Shown: positions 32,225-46,381, counted from the first letter of the stretch. The stretch: 64,000 nt of DNA from Heloderma charlesbogerti (GCA_026122225.1 JANEZZ010002243.1:1098211-1162210), one strand, 5' to 3'. Notes: a model not told the origin generated them from the sequence alone. Numbers and translations are program-made.

Positions 32225-33195
32225 TAGGGATATATGAAAGTTCCGCCACGGATCTTGGGGAGGCCAAATGCCAGTGCATTCAGCCCCCCGAAATTGGTGG
32301 GGGAACAACCCCCTGCCCCCCGGCCCCCCGGGACGGGACTCACCTTAGGCAGATCTTCCTGGTGGCGGCGGCTCCGGCAGCAGCTGCGGCGGCGGTTTAG
32401 CAGCAGTTTGGCGGCAGCGGCTGTGGCAGCCGGTCTTCCGACCAGCTGCCACCACCGCCATTTCCAGGTAAAAACAAAAACACAAACCAAAAAAAGTGAT
32501 AGGCTACGTAAAGATTTACGTAGCCTATCATGGCTAGATTTTAAAAGAACACCGTGATAGGCTACGTAAATGTTTACGTAGCCTATCACGGCTGATTTAA
32601 ACAAAAAACAAAAAAAAACGCATGTACATAAATGGCGGCGCCCATGGGCACCGCCATTTGCATTCCTTATTTTGGAACGTCTTAGTCTATGTAAACATTT
32701 ACGTAGACTAAGACGGTGAAAATAAGAGGAACGCAAATAGCGTAGCGTCTACGCTATTTGCGTTCCCCTTATTTTCGCCGTCTTAGTCTACGTAAATGTT
32801 TACGTAGACTAAGACGTGCCAAAATAAGGAACGCAAATGGCGGCGCCCATGGGCGCCGCCATTTGTGTACGCGCGTTTATTTTTATCAGCCGTGATAGGC
32901 TACGTAAACATTTACGTAGCCTATCACGGCTGACTGCAGGGACGCAAACGGCGGCAGCTATGGCCGCCTCCATTTGCATCCCTGCTAGCCAGCAGCCGGA
33001 TGTCTGGCCACTGGCAGAGCCGGCCGGCAGCTCCGCAGAATCCCTGCGGAGCAGAGCCGGCTGGCCAGGATTCTGGGGGGGCGGGAGGGATAGAGCGCCT
33101 TCCCCCCTGGCCAGGATTCCGGGGGGAGGGACAGAACGCCTCCCCCCAGCATGAGCATAATCCGCGAACAGGTAAGTAACTTTCGTACATCCCTA
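32225..33195 (-). mobile_element. hAT hairpin element E7, right-arm copy
   Basis: Inverted copy of 18,742-19,712 with CCTTAAAC on both sides. Confidence 0.95.
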
Positions 33196-34414
33196 CCTTA
33201 AACATGCATGCATGCATGCATGCATACACAGACAACGTCTAGGTAAGAAGGAAGCAACCAAACATTTTGAAATTATGTGACCATAACAATACACAGAGGG
33301 AATCAATGGAAGCCAATGGTAAAGAACACCCCACCCCCATATAGTCTGATTATTATTTTTTAATAAAGTTAATTAAGGGCACAATCCTGAGGCCATTAGT
33401 CAGCGGCTAGATGGCCATAGGATATGTTGGTTCCCTGAGAACCGACCTTCCTCCCTTCCCATGCTGCCTCATAGGCAGCTTGGAATGGCTCCCACTTTGT
33501 GCTCAGAAGAGGAGCGGCAAAATGGGGCCTTCTGGGGAGGGAAGTTGGAACTGCTGGTATGGCACATCCAACATGTCATCTGGCAGCTGCTTCCCCTGCT
33601 CTGCCTTCCCACACCTAGACAGCCAAAATCAGCTGTCTAGCTACAAATGCAGGGTGGCTGAAGCATGGAGGGGATGATCTCTTCCATGCTTCTCCTGCCC
33701 TGCACTGGATAGGCAGTCGCTTCTGAGTTCGGGCATGGCTGCCTCTCCTGGTAGGATTGCTCCCTAATTGCAATAAAATGCAACTTAATTTTAATGCAAT
33801 TAAACATAATTGTGAAGTGCTTGCCAGTCGTCCCCACATGCATTGGCAAGAACCCTGGAAGGAAAGAATAGGTTAGATATGTACTGCCTACATGATGGTG
33901 TTTTCCCCTCTCCTTGTACCCCTGTAATTAAGAGGGCTAGAGATTTGCTGTTATTTTCCTAAAGGAAGGGAGAAAATTCAGGATTCAGGGATATCCCTGA
34001 GGATGCTTTATGTAATAGCACAGTGTGTGATTCACCTTTTTGTTCTGAAAAGCAAAAAGATGAAATCTTACCTTATTGCACTTCAAATGGCTTGTGCTAG
34101 AGTTTAAAGGATCTGGGATTTTGTTTTTTTAGGATCCCAAATTGCAAGCCTACGTGTTGATCTATAGGAGACATTCTGAAAACTCCCATCCTGAACATCC
34201 ACACTGACTTTCATACAGCCAAGACACCCTACTGGATTAAATGTCATGCTAGAACTTTCAGTTCCACTGCACAGAATTGTACAAGACTCCAAAAAAGAAG
34301 CAGGAAGTATTTCATCAATGTTACAACTTTTCTGCAAGACTTCCCTTCTTGTTGAACTCCTCCTGGGCCAGTTTGTAGCCCATGATTTCACTACTGTTCT
34401 CTGACCACTGTAAG
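33196..34414. other. Mirror of 17,523-18,741; nothing recognised except the TGCA tract
   Basis: Inverted copy. The (ATGC)n tract is at about 33,203-33,226. Confidence 0.5.
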
Positions 34415-35704
34415 TAGGGATGTACGGACTGTGTATAATCTGCTCCGTCTGTGTTTCACGGATTCTCAGGTGCCTTTTGTTCCGTTGTCTGCCCACAGAA
34501 AGATGCGAGTATATATTTTTTTTGTCTGGCAGAAAAATACGCAAATAATTGCATAAGTATATACGGATTTACATAATTTACCTTAGTATGTAATATTTAG
34601 CATATTGTCCCCCATTCCATTAAATGTTTCCTCACCAGAAACTTACATATTTTCCTATGAATTTATATGCGTAAATTTGGGGGGGGGGAATGATCTGGAA
34701 GTCCACGAACTCCGCACTGCCTGAAGGGGTCACTCTTAGGGATGTACGAAATTGGCCTTACCTGGCTCCGCCGGGTTCCGCTGGAGGGGGAGGCACACCG
34801 TCCCTCCCCCCAGAATCCTCGCCGGGGGGGAGGCATTCCACGCCTCCCCCCCGGAATCCTGGCCGGCCGGCTCCACTCCATGGGGATTCCGTGGAGCCGC
34901 CAGCCGGCTCCACCAGCAGCCGGACATCCGGCCGCTGGCTTCAGGGGCGCAAATGGCGGCAGCCATAGCTGCCACTGTTTGCGTCCCTGTAGCCAGCCGT
35001 GATAGGCTACGTAAAACTTTACGTAGCCTATCACGTCTGACTTTAAAAAACACACACGCGCATACGCAAATGGCGGCGGCTACAGCCACCGCCATTTGCA
35101 TTCCTTATTTTGGGCCGTCCTAGTCTACGTAAATATTTACGTAGCCTAAGACAGCGAAAATAAGGGGGAACGCAAATAGCGTCTGCTATGCTTTTTGCGT
35201 TCCCCTTATTTTCGCCGTCTTAGTCTACGTAAATATTTATGTAGACTAAGACTGGCCCAAAATAAGGAACGCAAATGGCGGCGGCCGTTGTTGGTTTTTT
35301 TTAAGTCAGACGTGATAGGCTTTGTAAAGATTTACGTAGCCTATCTCATCATTTTTTTGGTTTTTTTTTTAACCTAGCCATGATAGGCTACGTAAATCTT
35401 TACATAGCCTATCATGTCTTTTTTTTTTTTTAACACTGGAAATGGCGGCGGTGGCAGCCAGTCGGAAGACCAGCTGTCGCAGCCGCTGCCACCGAAGCGA
35501 AGGGGCAGGGCGATCCACGGGGGGGCGGGGGGCAGGCCGTTCCACCACAGATTTCGGGGGGCCGAATGCACTGGCATTCGGCCTCACTGAGATCCGTGGT
35601 GGAATTCTCTGTCATCCCTAGTCACTCTGCAGTGGATTCCGCATGTCAGAATTTTAGAAATCCAAGTTCATTTTAGTCCGTCTTGCATTTCTCCAGCATC
35701 CCTA
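34415..35704. mobile_element. hAT-like element F, right-arm copy (host of E6)
   Basis: Inverted copy of 16,233-17,522, starting TAGGGATGTACGGACTG and ending at CATCCCTA near 35,704. Confidence 0.65.
34737..35620 (+). mobile_element. hAT hairpin element E6, right-arm copy
   Basis: Inverted copy of 16,317-17,200, with GTCACTCT on both sides. Confidence 0.92.
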
Positions 35705-36534
35705 ACTGTACGGTCGATACAGCAAATCCATAATTTACTACATTGTGCATGGAACCACTTAATAGGTCAGTCATCTACATCCAAGAGAGTGAGTATAATT
35801 ATTTATTGTTTAATGTATTTAAAACATTTATGCCTGCTTTTCCGCTGAAAAGAGCTGCTTACATGTCTTTAATAACAAAAGAGGATATGTGTCTGTCTGT
35901 CTGTCCATTCTATAGTGCCAAGACTGTGAAACCTAGACCCGTGTAAAGCTGCATGCATACTAATGGGACAGCTGGCTGACAGCTGTATAGGTTTGCTTGA
36001 AGGCGTTGCTGTATCCAACTATGGGCTATTCCAACCTGTGCACTGTTGGGCCAGTTTGCTAGTAATTGTACAAAGACCAGCTGGAATGGAAACAGTTCAG
36101 CAATAGGTGGAGCCTGTTGGTCTTTCAGCAGGGTTGATGGCATCACTCTGCTTCCCATTTCTCCCTCTTCTGTAGCCCGATTGTACGATGCCTGCATCTT
36201 ATCAGAAACCCAGGGGAGCAAGGGAGTGGTAAGCTTTTTCTCACCACTTGACAGGAGAATACAGACTCCATAGAGATGACCATTTTACCACAGGTTCTAT
36301 TGCACACTTGCACCAGATGTATAGGAAAATTCCTCTTACTGGGCAAAAAGATACAGATGACCAAGTTATTCTGGGGCAGTTTAGCCATCTGTATATGGGC
36401 TCACAACTGAACAGCTTACTAAATGGATATAGGCCTGCCAAGTCAACATAGGCCTGTCCTGATAGTTTCACACTTGACAAATGTTTGTTTTATTTATTTT
36501 TGTTTCTAATAGTTCAGAAATTGCTCAGACCTCT
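35705..36534. other. Mirror of 15,403-16,232; nothing recognised
   Basis: Inverted copy. Confidence 0.45.
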
Positions 36535-36539
36535 GACAC

Positions 36540-37100
36540 TGTCAGGATTCCTTTTGCCCCCACTTAACTTCAAATGCCAAAACATACACATACAAGAGGC
36601 TTCATTCTACAGCTTTTAGTCCATTACTTCACAGGGTCATACAGATGCAAATTCTCAGTGACTCTCAGTCTACAAGGAAATGCCTTCAGGGGGTTCAAAA
36701 GGTAGTTACGACAGTTAACCGCCATTTGAAGAGGAAGGCGGTCTCACTAGCCTAACTTAAGGGGGAGCGGTCTCTCTCTCTTGTGAGGCTTCTAAGCGCA
36801 GCTTTTCATGCAAGGCCAATCAGGTAGACTGTCTAAGTTCTGCCCCTGCCTTCTCTCTCTTTGCTCTGTGCCTGGCATCTATTAAATCAGACTCCCCAAA
36901 CCCCGCCTCCCCCTGTTCGCTGCCTCTCATGGAGGGGTGAAAAGGGACCCTAATCCTCCGACAGCTGGACCATTGAAACCTGAGGAGTCTGCCTAGTCGT
37001 GTCTGGACTAGCCTGGGAAAATACCACCCTCATGTCTGGTGGTTCTCCTTCAGAATCTGAACTACTATCCCACTCCCTGCACTCAGAAACACCCCTGACA
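36540..37100. mobile_element. Probable solo LTR, right-arm copy
   Basis: Inverted copy of 14,837-15,397, TGTCAGG...CCTGACA with GACAC at both flanks. Confidence 0.55.
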
Positions 37101-37283
37101 GACACTACAGTTGGCCAGTCCTTGCTCTGAGAAGATTCCTCCGTCTCTACATGCTTTGAGGGACTGAGAGAAGGTTCAGTTGCCTCCCCATTCATCCATT
37201 GCTCCTTTTGCATGCCCTTCGCCCCTTGTTGCTCTGGGGCAAAATTAGAGCTGGCCACAGTAGTTGGGGAATGTTTGTGGAAC

Positions 37284-38159
37284 TAGGGATGTACGAAAGT
37301 CACTTACCTTTTCGTGGATTGATTTGTGGTGAGGGGGAGGCGCTCCATCCCTCCCCCCAGAATCCTCAATGGGGGGGAGGCAATCCAGTGCTCCCACCCA
37401 GAATCCTGCCTGGCCGGCTCCCCTCCATGGTGGCTCCGCGGAGCTGCCGGCCAGGGCCGTCTGCAGCCGGAGTTCCAGCCGCAGACTGGCTGCTGCGGAC
37501 GCAAATGTCCGTAGCAGCCGCCATTTGTGTCCAGCCAGGCTGCCGTGATAGGCCACGTAAGTATTTACGTGGGCTATCATGGCAGGCAAAAAAAAAAATG
37601 GCATACGCAAATGGCAGCAGCTATGGCGGCCACCATTTGCGTTCCCTATTTTTTGCCGTTTTAGCCTACGTAAATATTTACGTAGGCTATTACGGCGAAA
37701 AAAAGGGGAACGCAAATAGCATAGTGGGCACTATTTGCGTTCCTTTTTTTTTGCCGTAATAGCTTACGTAAATATTTACATAGGCTACAACGACAAAAAA
37801 TACGGAACGCAAATGGCGGCCGCCGTAGCCGCTGCCATTTGCGTACGCCGTTTTTTGTTTGTTTGATTTTTTGCTTGGCTTGCCATGATAGACTATGTAA
37901 ATACTTACTTAGCCTATCACGACAAAGACCAGGATGCAAATGGCAGCCACAGCAGCTGGTTGAAAGACCCGCCGCCGCTGCTGCTGGAGCTGCCGCCGGA
38001 GCCGCCGCCATCTGGAACATCCGCCCCAGGTAAGCTTCGTCCCAGGGGGAATCTGGGGGGGGGCGGGGGGGCAGGCTGTTCTGCCACGGATTTCAGGGGG
38101 CCGAATGCCAGTGCATTCAGCCTCACTGAAATCCATGGCAGAATTATCTGCCATCCCTA
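37284..38159 (+). mobile_element. hAT hairpin element E5, right-arm copy
   Basis: Inverted copy of 13,778-14,653, with TGTGGAAC on both sides. Confidence 0.92.
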
Positions 38160-38352
38160 TGTGGAACATAGGAGGCTGCCTTATACCAAGTCAGACTATT
38201 AGTCCATCTAGTCCAGTATTATCTACACCAGTTAGTAGTGTGTCTTTTGGAGACAAGAGTCTTTCTCTTCCATAATTGGAGGGGGCAGAGATTGAACCTG
38301 GACCTTTTGCATGCAGACCATATGCTCTACCACTAAGCTATGGCCTCCACCA
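38160..38352 (-). mobile_element. tRNA-derived SINE, right-arm copy
   Basis: Inverted copy of 13,585-13,777. A and B boxes read on the minus strand. Confidence 0.8.
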
Positions 38353-39185
38353 TTGAACTATGATGAAGGGAGCGCTGGAGGAATGAGGTGGAAGGTATAG
38401 CAAATTGCCATTACCTCAGAAAATGTAAGGTTCTCTCTGGGCAATGACCTGGCAGTCTTAATTCTGTTTGCATGGTTTCTGGCTAGGGCTGAATGACAAA
38501 GTTTGTAGCCCTGATGTTTGTCCAAATAGAATGGAAGCCAAGTGAGTGTATGAGTTTTCCAAGTAAATTTGCTGAGTCAGCCACCCAAAGGGGGCTCCAT
38601 GCAACGTCTGCTGTCTCACCCCCATCTTCAGGCTTGCCACTGGTCCCAGCCCCTGGACAGCCATACATTGGTGGTGATATATTCAGGGAGGAAGCCTAGA
38701 CCTCCTGTAGATGTCAATGCCAACATGTCGACATCCAGGGGGCTGGACCAACAGTACTCCTGATACCTGGGATGGGGCCAGCTGCATGGTCCCACTCCCT
38801 GGTCATTCTGTGAAGTCCCCTTCACGTGGGATAAGGACATTTATGAAACTAAAATGAGTGGTCAAAATCTCAGTCTTCATAGTGTCATTGTTGCCATTAG
38901 GGAAAGTTGTTTATGCAAACATGCAAGGAAATGCAGAAGGACATTTTGAGGCCATTGTGCTAGAAAAGAATAGATAGCACCTGAATTTTGATGCTGGTGT
39001 TTTTAGCAGGAATGTTGGGTCCCCAGCATCTGGCCCTCAGGTATATATATTGGCTTTATATGAGAATCTTCCATGCAGCTATCAATGTTAGTGATGGTCC
39101 TCCAATGTTAGCCTTCACAACTCATGACCCATCAGTCTGAATGTACCACACCAGCCATGTACTATGCTCTGTGGTGTTTAGCAAC
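38353..39185. other. Mirror of about 12,752-13,584; nothing recognised
   Basis: Inverted copy. Confidence 0.45.
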
Positions 39186-39545
39186 TAGGGATGGTCAAAT
39201 CTCTCAATATGGGCTACTCTCAGTTTCTCATTTTTCCCCAATCATATGTTTAGTTGATTTCAATGTTATGAAAAATAATTAATAAAAACATTTTAAAAAT
39301 ACACAGTTTGTTTGTTTGTTTGCAGGCAGTTTTCCAAATGCATATTTGAATAGTATTTTCTCTAATACCCACATTTTGGGTACACATTGTTTTATTGGAG
39401 AAGTCCGTTGCAAAATTGGAGACGTTTTGGAGAAGTTTGAATTTTGAAGGATAACTGAATTTTGTTTAGCATAGTAGTTCGAAAGTGCAAAATTAGGTAA
39501 ATTCACATTAAATTGTGAACTGAATAGATCTCTTCTCCATCCCTA
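39186..39545. mobile_element. Short AT-rich hAT-like element, right-arm copy
   Basis: Inverted copy of 12,392-12,751. The four-unit TIR-like cluster is at about 39,535-39,606 (CTCCATCCCTAT units). Confidence 0.7.
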
Positions 39546-39890
39546 TTAGCAGCTCCATCCCTATTACCTATCTCTTCTCCATCCCTATTATTCTCCATCC
39601 CTATTTTCTTTTGTGTAAGTCTCAGGCAGGCAGAAAGAGTCATCATACATGACTGGCTGTGAGCTATGTTCAGCATGATGGTGTCATAGTTAGACCATGG
39701 ACAGAAGTCTGGAATGAGCCAGGACCTGGGAACCAGGTGTTCAGGCCAAAGAGCAACCAGGGTCAGAGGACAAACCAGGAAGCCAGACAAGGAGTTGGGA
39801 CTGAAGGAGTGACAAGGAACAAAGAGGTGCATCAGAGCTCAGGTAGATTTCAAGCAAGAAGTCCTCTGATCCTCTTTCTTATCCTCTTTC

Positions 39891-40049
39891 TAGGGATGGC
39901 GGAGAATTCCACCATGGATTTCAGTGAGGCCGAATGCACTGGCATTCGGCCCCCTGAAATCCGTGGCGGAACGGCCTGCTACCCCCTGCCCCCCTGCGGA
40001 TTCCCCCCGGGATGAAGCTTACCCAGGATGATGCTTACCAGATGGCGGT

Positions 40050-40081
<32 letters not shown>

Positions 40082-40753
40082 AGGCAGCTGGTCTTTCGAC
40101 CAGCTGCTGCGGCCGCCATTTGCATCCTGGTCTTTGCCATGATAGGCTATGTAAGTATTTACATAGCCTATCACAGCAAGCCAAGCCCCCCCCAAAATGG
40201 TGTATGCAAATGGCGGCCGCTATGGCTGCCGCGCCATTTTAGCCTAAGTAAATATTTATGTAAACTATTACGGTGGGGAAAAAAGGAACGCAAATAGCAC
40301 CCACTACGCTATTTGCGTTCCCCTTTTTTGCCGTAATAGCCTACGTAAATATTTACGTAGGCTAAAACGACGAAAAATAGGGAAGGCAAATAGCGGCCAC
40401 CATAGCCGCCGCCATTTGCATACGCTGTTTTGTTGGGGGGGGTTGGCCTGCCATGATAGGCTACGTAAATACGTACGTAGCCTATCACGGCAGCCTGGCT
40501 GGATGCAAATGGCGGCTGCTACGCCGGCTGCCATTTGCGATCGCAGCAGCCAGTCCGCGGCTGGAACTCCAGCTGCAGACGGCTCTGGCCGGCTGCTTCG
40601 CGGAGCTGCCACGGAGCAGAGCCGGCCAGGCAGGATTCCAGGGGGGGACCGGATCACCTCCCCCCCATCGAGGATTCCAGGGGGAGGGACGGAGCGCCTT
40701 CCCCCCACCGCGAATCAATCTGCGAAAAGGTAAGTGACTTTTGTACATCCCTG
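39891..40753 (-). mobile_element. hAT hairpin element ER, present only in the right arm
   Basis: Flanked by CCTCTTTC at 39,883-39,890 and 40,754-40,761, a perfect 8-bp duplication. Type II end left (TAGGGATGGCGGAGAATTCC), type I end right (TTTTGTACATCCCTG). E4/E5 subfamily. One CGCCATTTTAGCC segment near 40,231-40,246 has lost a hairpin half. In the left arm only the terminal about 20 bp remain recognisable (12,028-12,046). Confidence 0.92.
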
Positions 40754-40821
40754 CCTCTTTCTTGCCCAGGAGGAGCCAATGGGCAGGCAGAATCAGACTA
40801 GAGTGGGAATGTTTTTCACTG

Positions 40822-41549
40822 AGAGGCTGCAGTTCTGTGGCTCACCACACAGGGCAATGGTAAGCATTGCTACTTTTGCAAGACAGCTCTAAGTCAGTGT
40901 TGACATTTCACGCTTGCTCTTCAGACAAGTTTCCAGCAAATCTAATACCAAAAGTATTGATGCATGTATTGCGATATCATTCATTTTAGTTGCAATGGCT
41001 TGTGGATAGGCCTCCTGAGTGATAGCTTAATGAACCATCAACAAAGTGATAATAAATCTCAAAGACTCTCTGAGTGATTGTTTTTATATATCAGATTTTA
41101 TTTTAATAACAGCATTCTTGTTTATTGCTTTGGCTATGTTTGGTGACAGTTCTTTCCAGATTTTTTAATCACACATTAGAAATAGCCAGGGGGTTACTTA
41201 TTGCAAGGCTGAGGCTTTAATTCAACAAAGTACTTGCAAAGGTAGCTGACAGGCAGCACACACACTGGGGCTTTGCTGTGGTGAGGGACCACATCTCAAA
41301 TCTGAGAACTCTCCCTTGCTTATTCTCAATGGGAATTATCCATGCACTCCAGTGGTCCCTATTTCTAGCAACACTTGACAGGCTTCTTGTATCTTTTCCC
41401 CAAGTAAATCTCTGCCTTTATTCTGAGAGCGCCCCTTAATCCATGTCAATGCATGTGGCATGGCATTTCAGACGCTGCAGCCAATGAGGCTGAAATTGAA
41501 CGGTTGATAATATAGGGAATTTAATTTCTTCCTAGTAAGTCTCTAACCC
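40822..41549. other. Mirror of 9,986-10,713; nothing recognised
   Basis: Inverted copy. Confidence 0.45.
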
Positions 41550-41665
41550 AGACATTCCCAACCTGGAGCCCTCCAGAGGTGTTGGATTAGAACTCCCATA
41601 ATTCCCCTGGGAATTATGGGAATTGTAGTCCAACACATCTGGAGGACACCATGTTGGAGAAGGTT
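41550..41665. mobile_element. Short palindromic MITE-like repeat, right-arm copy
   Basis: Inverted copy of 9,870-9,985. Confidence 0.6.
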
Positions 41666-42371
41666 GCTTTAACCAACTGAACAAGGAGTCACTTCAGCCT
41701 TTGCTCTTAAATTAGTGCAGAGCAGGCTGTTGCAGGGTAAGTGAATATAGCATCCAGCAGACATGGTGCGGACTTCAGAAATGTATAATAGCGACAGGGA
41801 GCATTCAGGCAGTGATTCTTGGTATGGGAATTGGAGTGTTGCACCAGCAGCATCCCCTTGCTGAAGAGGACAACCACCACCACCACCATAGCAACAACAA
41901 CATGATATTTATACCACCCATTAACAAGACGTTCTCTGGGCAGTGTGCATATTACTACTACTACTACTACAAATTTTTTATATATATATATACACACACA
42001 GACACACACACACACAATATGAACATAAAAACACACCAAGTTAAAACAGAATCAGGATAAAATCAGCAACAGAGAAAACAGTGTCCCAGGTCTGGAGTAT
42101 CATTACATTACCCACAGCTCTCTGGGCGGCTTTCAACAATTCATAAAAAAAGAGAAAAAAATACAACAACATTACAAAATAGAACATTATGATAAAAACA
42201 ACCTACAAAATCAACCTACGAAATTTAAAACAATTTAAATAGCTAAAATAATTTCAGTGAACAATTTTAGTAATCTGACATTCTTTTTTTTACAAAAAAA
42301 ATCTACACATAGGTGTACATTTAAATTGTGTGTAAATACGTATTTTACACATATTTTCTCTCCAAATACAC
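41666..42371. repeat. Mirror of 9,166-9,869, with the longer TA tract
   Basis: Inverted copy. The TA microsatellite (about 41,981-41,993) is one unit longer than in the left arm. Confidence 0.6.
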
Positions 42372-43057
42372 ATTTCTAGCCAGGCCGTGTGAGCCCCCTG
42401 GAGGGCTCGGTGACTCTTCCAATTGCGTCTGGGCCTGGCTTGTGCATGTCTTTCCTCTGCCTGTCCTCCTTTGTGGCTGCCATTTTAGCACAAGATGGGG
42501 GCTCTTGTTGTTCCTAAATCTAGTGCAGTGCACAATGGTGGCCCTCACAGTCCATTTCCACAACAATAGACTTATGAAAAACAAGAGCCCCCATCTTGCA
42601 TTAAAATGGCAGCCACAAAGGGCAAGGAAGGATGCACACAAGCGGATGGGCCCGGTAAGTCCTCCTGCCCTGCCAGCACCACTGCCGCCATGGTAGCCAG
42701 GATGGGGAATAGAGGAGAGGGAGCAGTGCTCACCTCTCCTCTTCCTCTCATCCCAGCTACCACGACAGCATCAGTACGGCAGGAGGATGACAAGAGGGAA
42801 GCCTCTTTTGTCATCCTCCTGCCCCACTGGTGCTGCTGCCACCATGGTAGCCAAGCTGAGAGGGGGAGAAGGAAGGAAGCACTGCAGTGGAGTTTGGTAG
42901 CTCGCAGCAAGGGGCGAGCTGATCCCGGGTGCTGCCGAGCTCCGGGGCACTCAGCAGCTGGGTCTGTCAGCACCCCATGGCTTGGCCAGTAGGGCCCAGG
43001 AGGCTGAGCACAGGGGAGTCCACCAGCCTCCCAGACCCAGTTGGGCACCTGCAACAA
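42372..43057. repeat. Second type of hairpin-rich element, right-arm copy
   Basis: Inverted copy of 8,480-9,165. Palindromes lie at about 42,468-42,620 and 42,756-42,851, with GGTAAGT on the plus strand near 42,653. Confidence 0.6.
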
Positions 43058-44194
43058 CCCTGATTATGATTCTGTACTTTTTTATCCTTGCAGTCCCTAG
43101 ACTGATGATCTGCATGGCTGGCAATGGCCAACATGAGATCAGCACAGGCTGTGAAGTCCAGTCAGCTGGCTCCTCACAATGAGAACAAGAGTTTTCCATA
43201 GAAAATGATACTGTCTTTCCCAAGGTATCTTTTGTGTTCCCAGTAATGTATTATACTTCCTAATCAAGAATACTGGAAATGGGTAACCTCACATAGTCGT
43301 AGATTGCAAATGCTATACACACTTACATGAGAGTAAGCCCCATGGAAACTCAATGGGATTTCTGTCTGAGCTGATGTGTTGATGCAAGGGCTGCCTCCTT
43401 ACCCTGGGCCTAGGAAGAGTAGATTTACCTGCTCATTGTGTATGGCCACATTAATCTAATGGGAAGTATTCATCATTTCTTGTTTTGTTGGAATGTTGAT
43501 CTCTGATACAATAGTTAAAAAAATGATCTGCTACTGAAATATCCCTTAAGGTTAAAGTAAAATTTATTTACAAGGGAAACATGCAAGGAATTCAGAGGGA
43601 AGCCCAAATAATTTTGGTGATACTAATAACATCTCGGGGGGGGGGGCATTTCACATGACTGAGTTGCCACCAGGTTTCACCTAAAGTGAAATTCAAAGTC
43701 AATGTAGAAGTTCCTCCTTAGATCTGATATCTGAGGAAGATTGTAGGAAGCCCAAAATAGTAATGATGACACTGCTGGAAGTGTGGGTGCAACTCAGCTA
43801 GCTTCAAAGAGAAAAGGCAAAGGCAGATGTGTCTGCATTGAAAGGGAATAAAGAGGACCTCCAAGCTTCCTAGACTGTCCTCTGATCTGTGCTGATCTTC
43901 CTTCCCATGATGGACTGATAACCTTAGGGTTGCTGACCTCATTTCTTCCTTCCTCCATCTTCATGCTCTTGCCTCTCAGAGAGGAGACATCTCTTTGGGT
44001 CTCCTTCCATCGTGACTTGGGGATCCTCCTATACAACATGTATTTCCTGCAATAAATACAAGCTTTCTTATTCCTTTGAACCAGAGTCTCCAGTGTGATT
44101 TATCCAGGGTAAAACATGCTCTGCAAGCTAGGATTTCACACAGCTCAGCCGCATCAGCTGTATCACTGTTCTGCCAGAAGACACCAGATAAATA
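43058..44194. other. Mirror of 7,343-8,479; nothing recognised
   Basis: Inverted copy. Confidence 0.45.
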
Positions 44195-45026
44195 TAGGGA
44201 TGGCAGAGAATTCTGCCACTGGATTCCAGTGAGGATGGCCTCCTGCCACCCACCCCCCGTGGAATCCCCCTGGGAAGGAACTTACCTGGGGTGGATGCGG
44301 TGGTGGTGGCAGCTCTGGCAGCGGCTCCGGTGGCGGCGGCTGGTCTCCTGGCCAGCCGCACCCGGGCTGCTGCGGCCGCCATTTGCGACCTTGCAGCTGT
44401 GATAGGCTATGTAAGTATTTACGTAGCCTATCACGGCAAGCCAAAAAAAAAAACACAGCGCACGCAAATGGCGGTGGCTACGGCAGCTGCCATTTGCGTT
44501 CCCTATTTTTCACTGTTTTAGCCTACATAAATATTTACATAGGCTATTATGGCGACAAAAAAGGGAACACAAATAGCGTAGTGGGTGCCATTTGTGTTCC
44601 TTTTTCCCCCTGCTGTTTTAGCCTACATAAATATTTAGAGATCGTAGGCTAAAACGACGAAAAATAGGGAACGCAAACGGCGGCTGCCGTAGCTGCCGCC
44701 ATTTGCGTATGCTGGTTGTGGTTTTTTTGGCCTGCCATGATAGGCTACGTAAATACTTATGTAGCCTATCACGGCAGCCTGGCTGGACGTGGATGGGCTG
44801 CCATTTGCATCCGCAGCAGCCTGTCCGCAGCCAGAACTCTGACTGCGGACGGCCCTGGTGGGCTGCTCTGCGGAGCCGCCACGGAGTGGAGCTGGCCAGG
44901 CAGGATTCCGGGGGGGAGGACTGGATCGCCTCCCCCCCATTGAAGATTCTGGGGGGAGGGATGGAGCGCCTCCCCCCCACCATGAATCACATCCGTGAAA
45001 AGGTAAGTGACTTTCATACATCCCTA
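44195..45026 (-). mobile_element. hAT hairpin element E4, right-arm copy
   Basis: Inverted copy of 6,511-7,342, with GATAAATA on both sides. Confidence 0.92.
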
Positions 45027-45042
45027 GATAAATACACAGGGG

Positions 45043-46381
45043 TAGGGATGGTATGGGAACCTGATTCCATCCAGGAATCCAGCAGAACCTCCCCTGCACC
45101 CCTTGCTGAGCCCCTACCCCCTCTAGCTCCGTGCCTGTGTTCGGTGAGCAGCCCGCGCTCAGCTTGGCAGCCTTGTCAAACTCCATGGTTGCCATGTTTT
45201 GAAAAATAAAATGGTGAGCACAAAAATTTGCATATGTATTTGCATATGTGAAAATGTGCATGTCTGTGAATGTGTATATTTGCATATGCAAAAATGTGCA
45301 TGTTTGTGGATATGCATGTGTGTGAATGCACATTTTTGTGAAGATGCACATTTCCGTGCATATGCAAATATGCACATTTTTGTAGGGATGGCAGAGAATT
45401 CCGCCACGGATCTCGGTGAGGCCGAACGTCAGTGCATTCGGCCCCCTGAACTCCATGTCGGAACGGCCTGCCACCCCCCACCCCCCGCATATCCCCCCCG
45501 GGATAAGACTTATCTGGGGTGGATCTTCCGGGCAGCGGCGGATCCAGTGGTGGCTCCGGCGGCAGCTTTGGCTCCGGCGGCTGCGGCAGCCGGTCTTCCG
45601 ACCGACTGCTGCTGCCGCCATTTCCAGTGTTAAAAAAAAAAGACATGATAGGCTACGTAAATCTTTACGTAGCCTATCATGGCTAGGTTAAAAAACAACA
45701 ACAACGTGATAGGCTACGTAAATCTTTATGTAGCTTATCACGTCTTTTTTTTTTACACAAGCCTGGAAATGGTGGTGGCGTCCGGTATGCTATTTGCATT
45801 CCCCTTATTTTCGTCATCTTAGTCTACATAAATATTTACGTAGACTAAGATGGGCCAAAATAAGGAACGCAAATGGCGGCGGCCATTGCCGCCGCCATTT
45901 GCGTACGTGCGTTGTTGTTGTTTTTTAAAGACAGATGTGATAGGCTACGTAAAGATTTATGTAGCCTATCACTGCTGACTACAGGGATGCAAATGGCGGT
46001 GGCTACGGCCGCCACCATTTGCGTCCCTGCTAGCCAGCGGCCGGATGTCCAGCTGCTGGAGGAGCCGGCCGGCGGCTCTGCGGAATCCCCGTGGAGTGGA
46101 GCCGGCCGGCTAGGATTCCAGGGGGAGGGACGGAGCGCCTCCCCCCCAGCGGAACCTGGAGGAGACAGGTAAGGGCAATTTCGTACATCCCTACATTTTT
46201 GTGATCACTGTTTTATTTTTCAGAACATGGCAATCATGGGGTTCGACAAGGCTGCCGGGTGAGTGCAGGCTGCTCGCCAAGCATGGGAGGGACTCAAGCA
46301 TGGTCCAGGGACTGGTGAGTGGGGGCAGGGGCTGACTGGGCACCTGGAGAACCTGGGTGGGGGTGGGTTCACACATTCCTA
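45043..46381. mobile_element. hAT-like element H, right-arm copy (host of E3)
   Basis: Inverted copy of 5,156-6,494. Confidence 0.65.
45383..46193 (-). mobile_element. hAT hairpin element E3, right-arm copy
   Basis: Inverted copy of 5,344-6,154, with CATTTTTG on both sides. Confidence 0.92.
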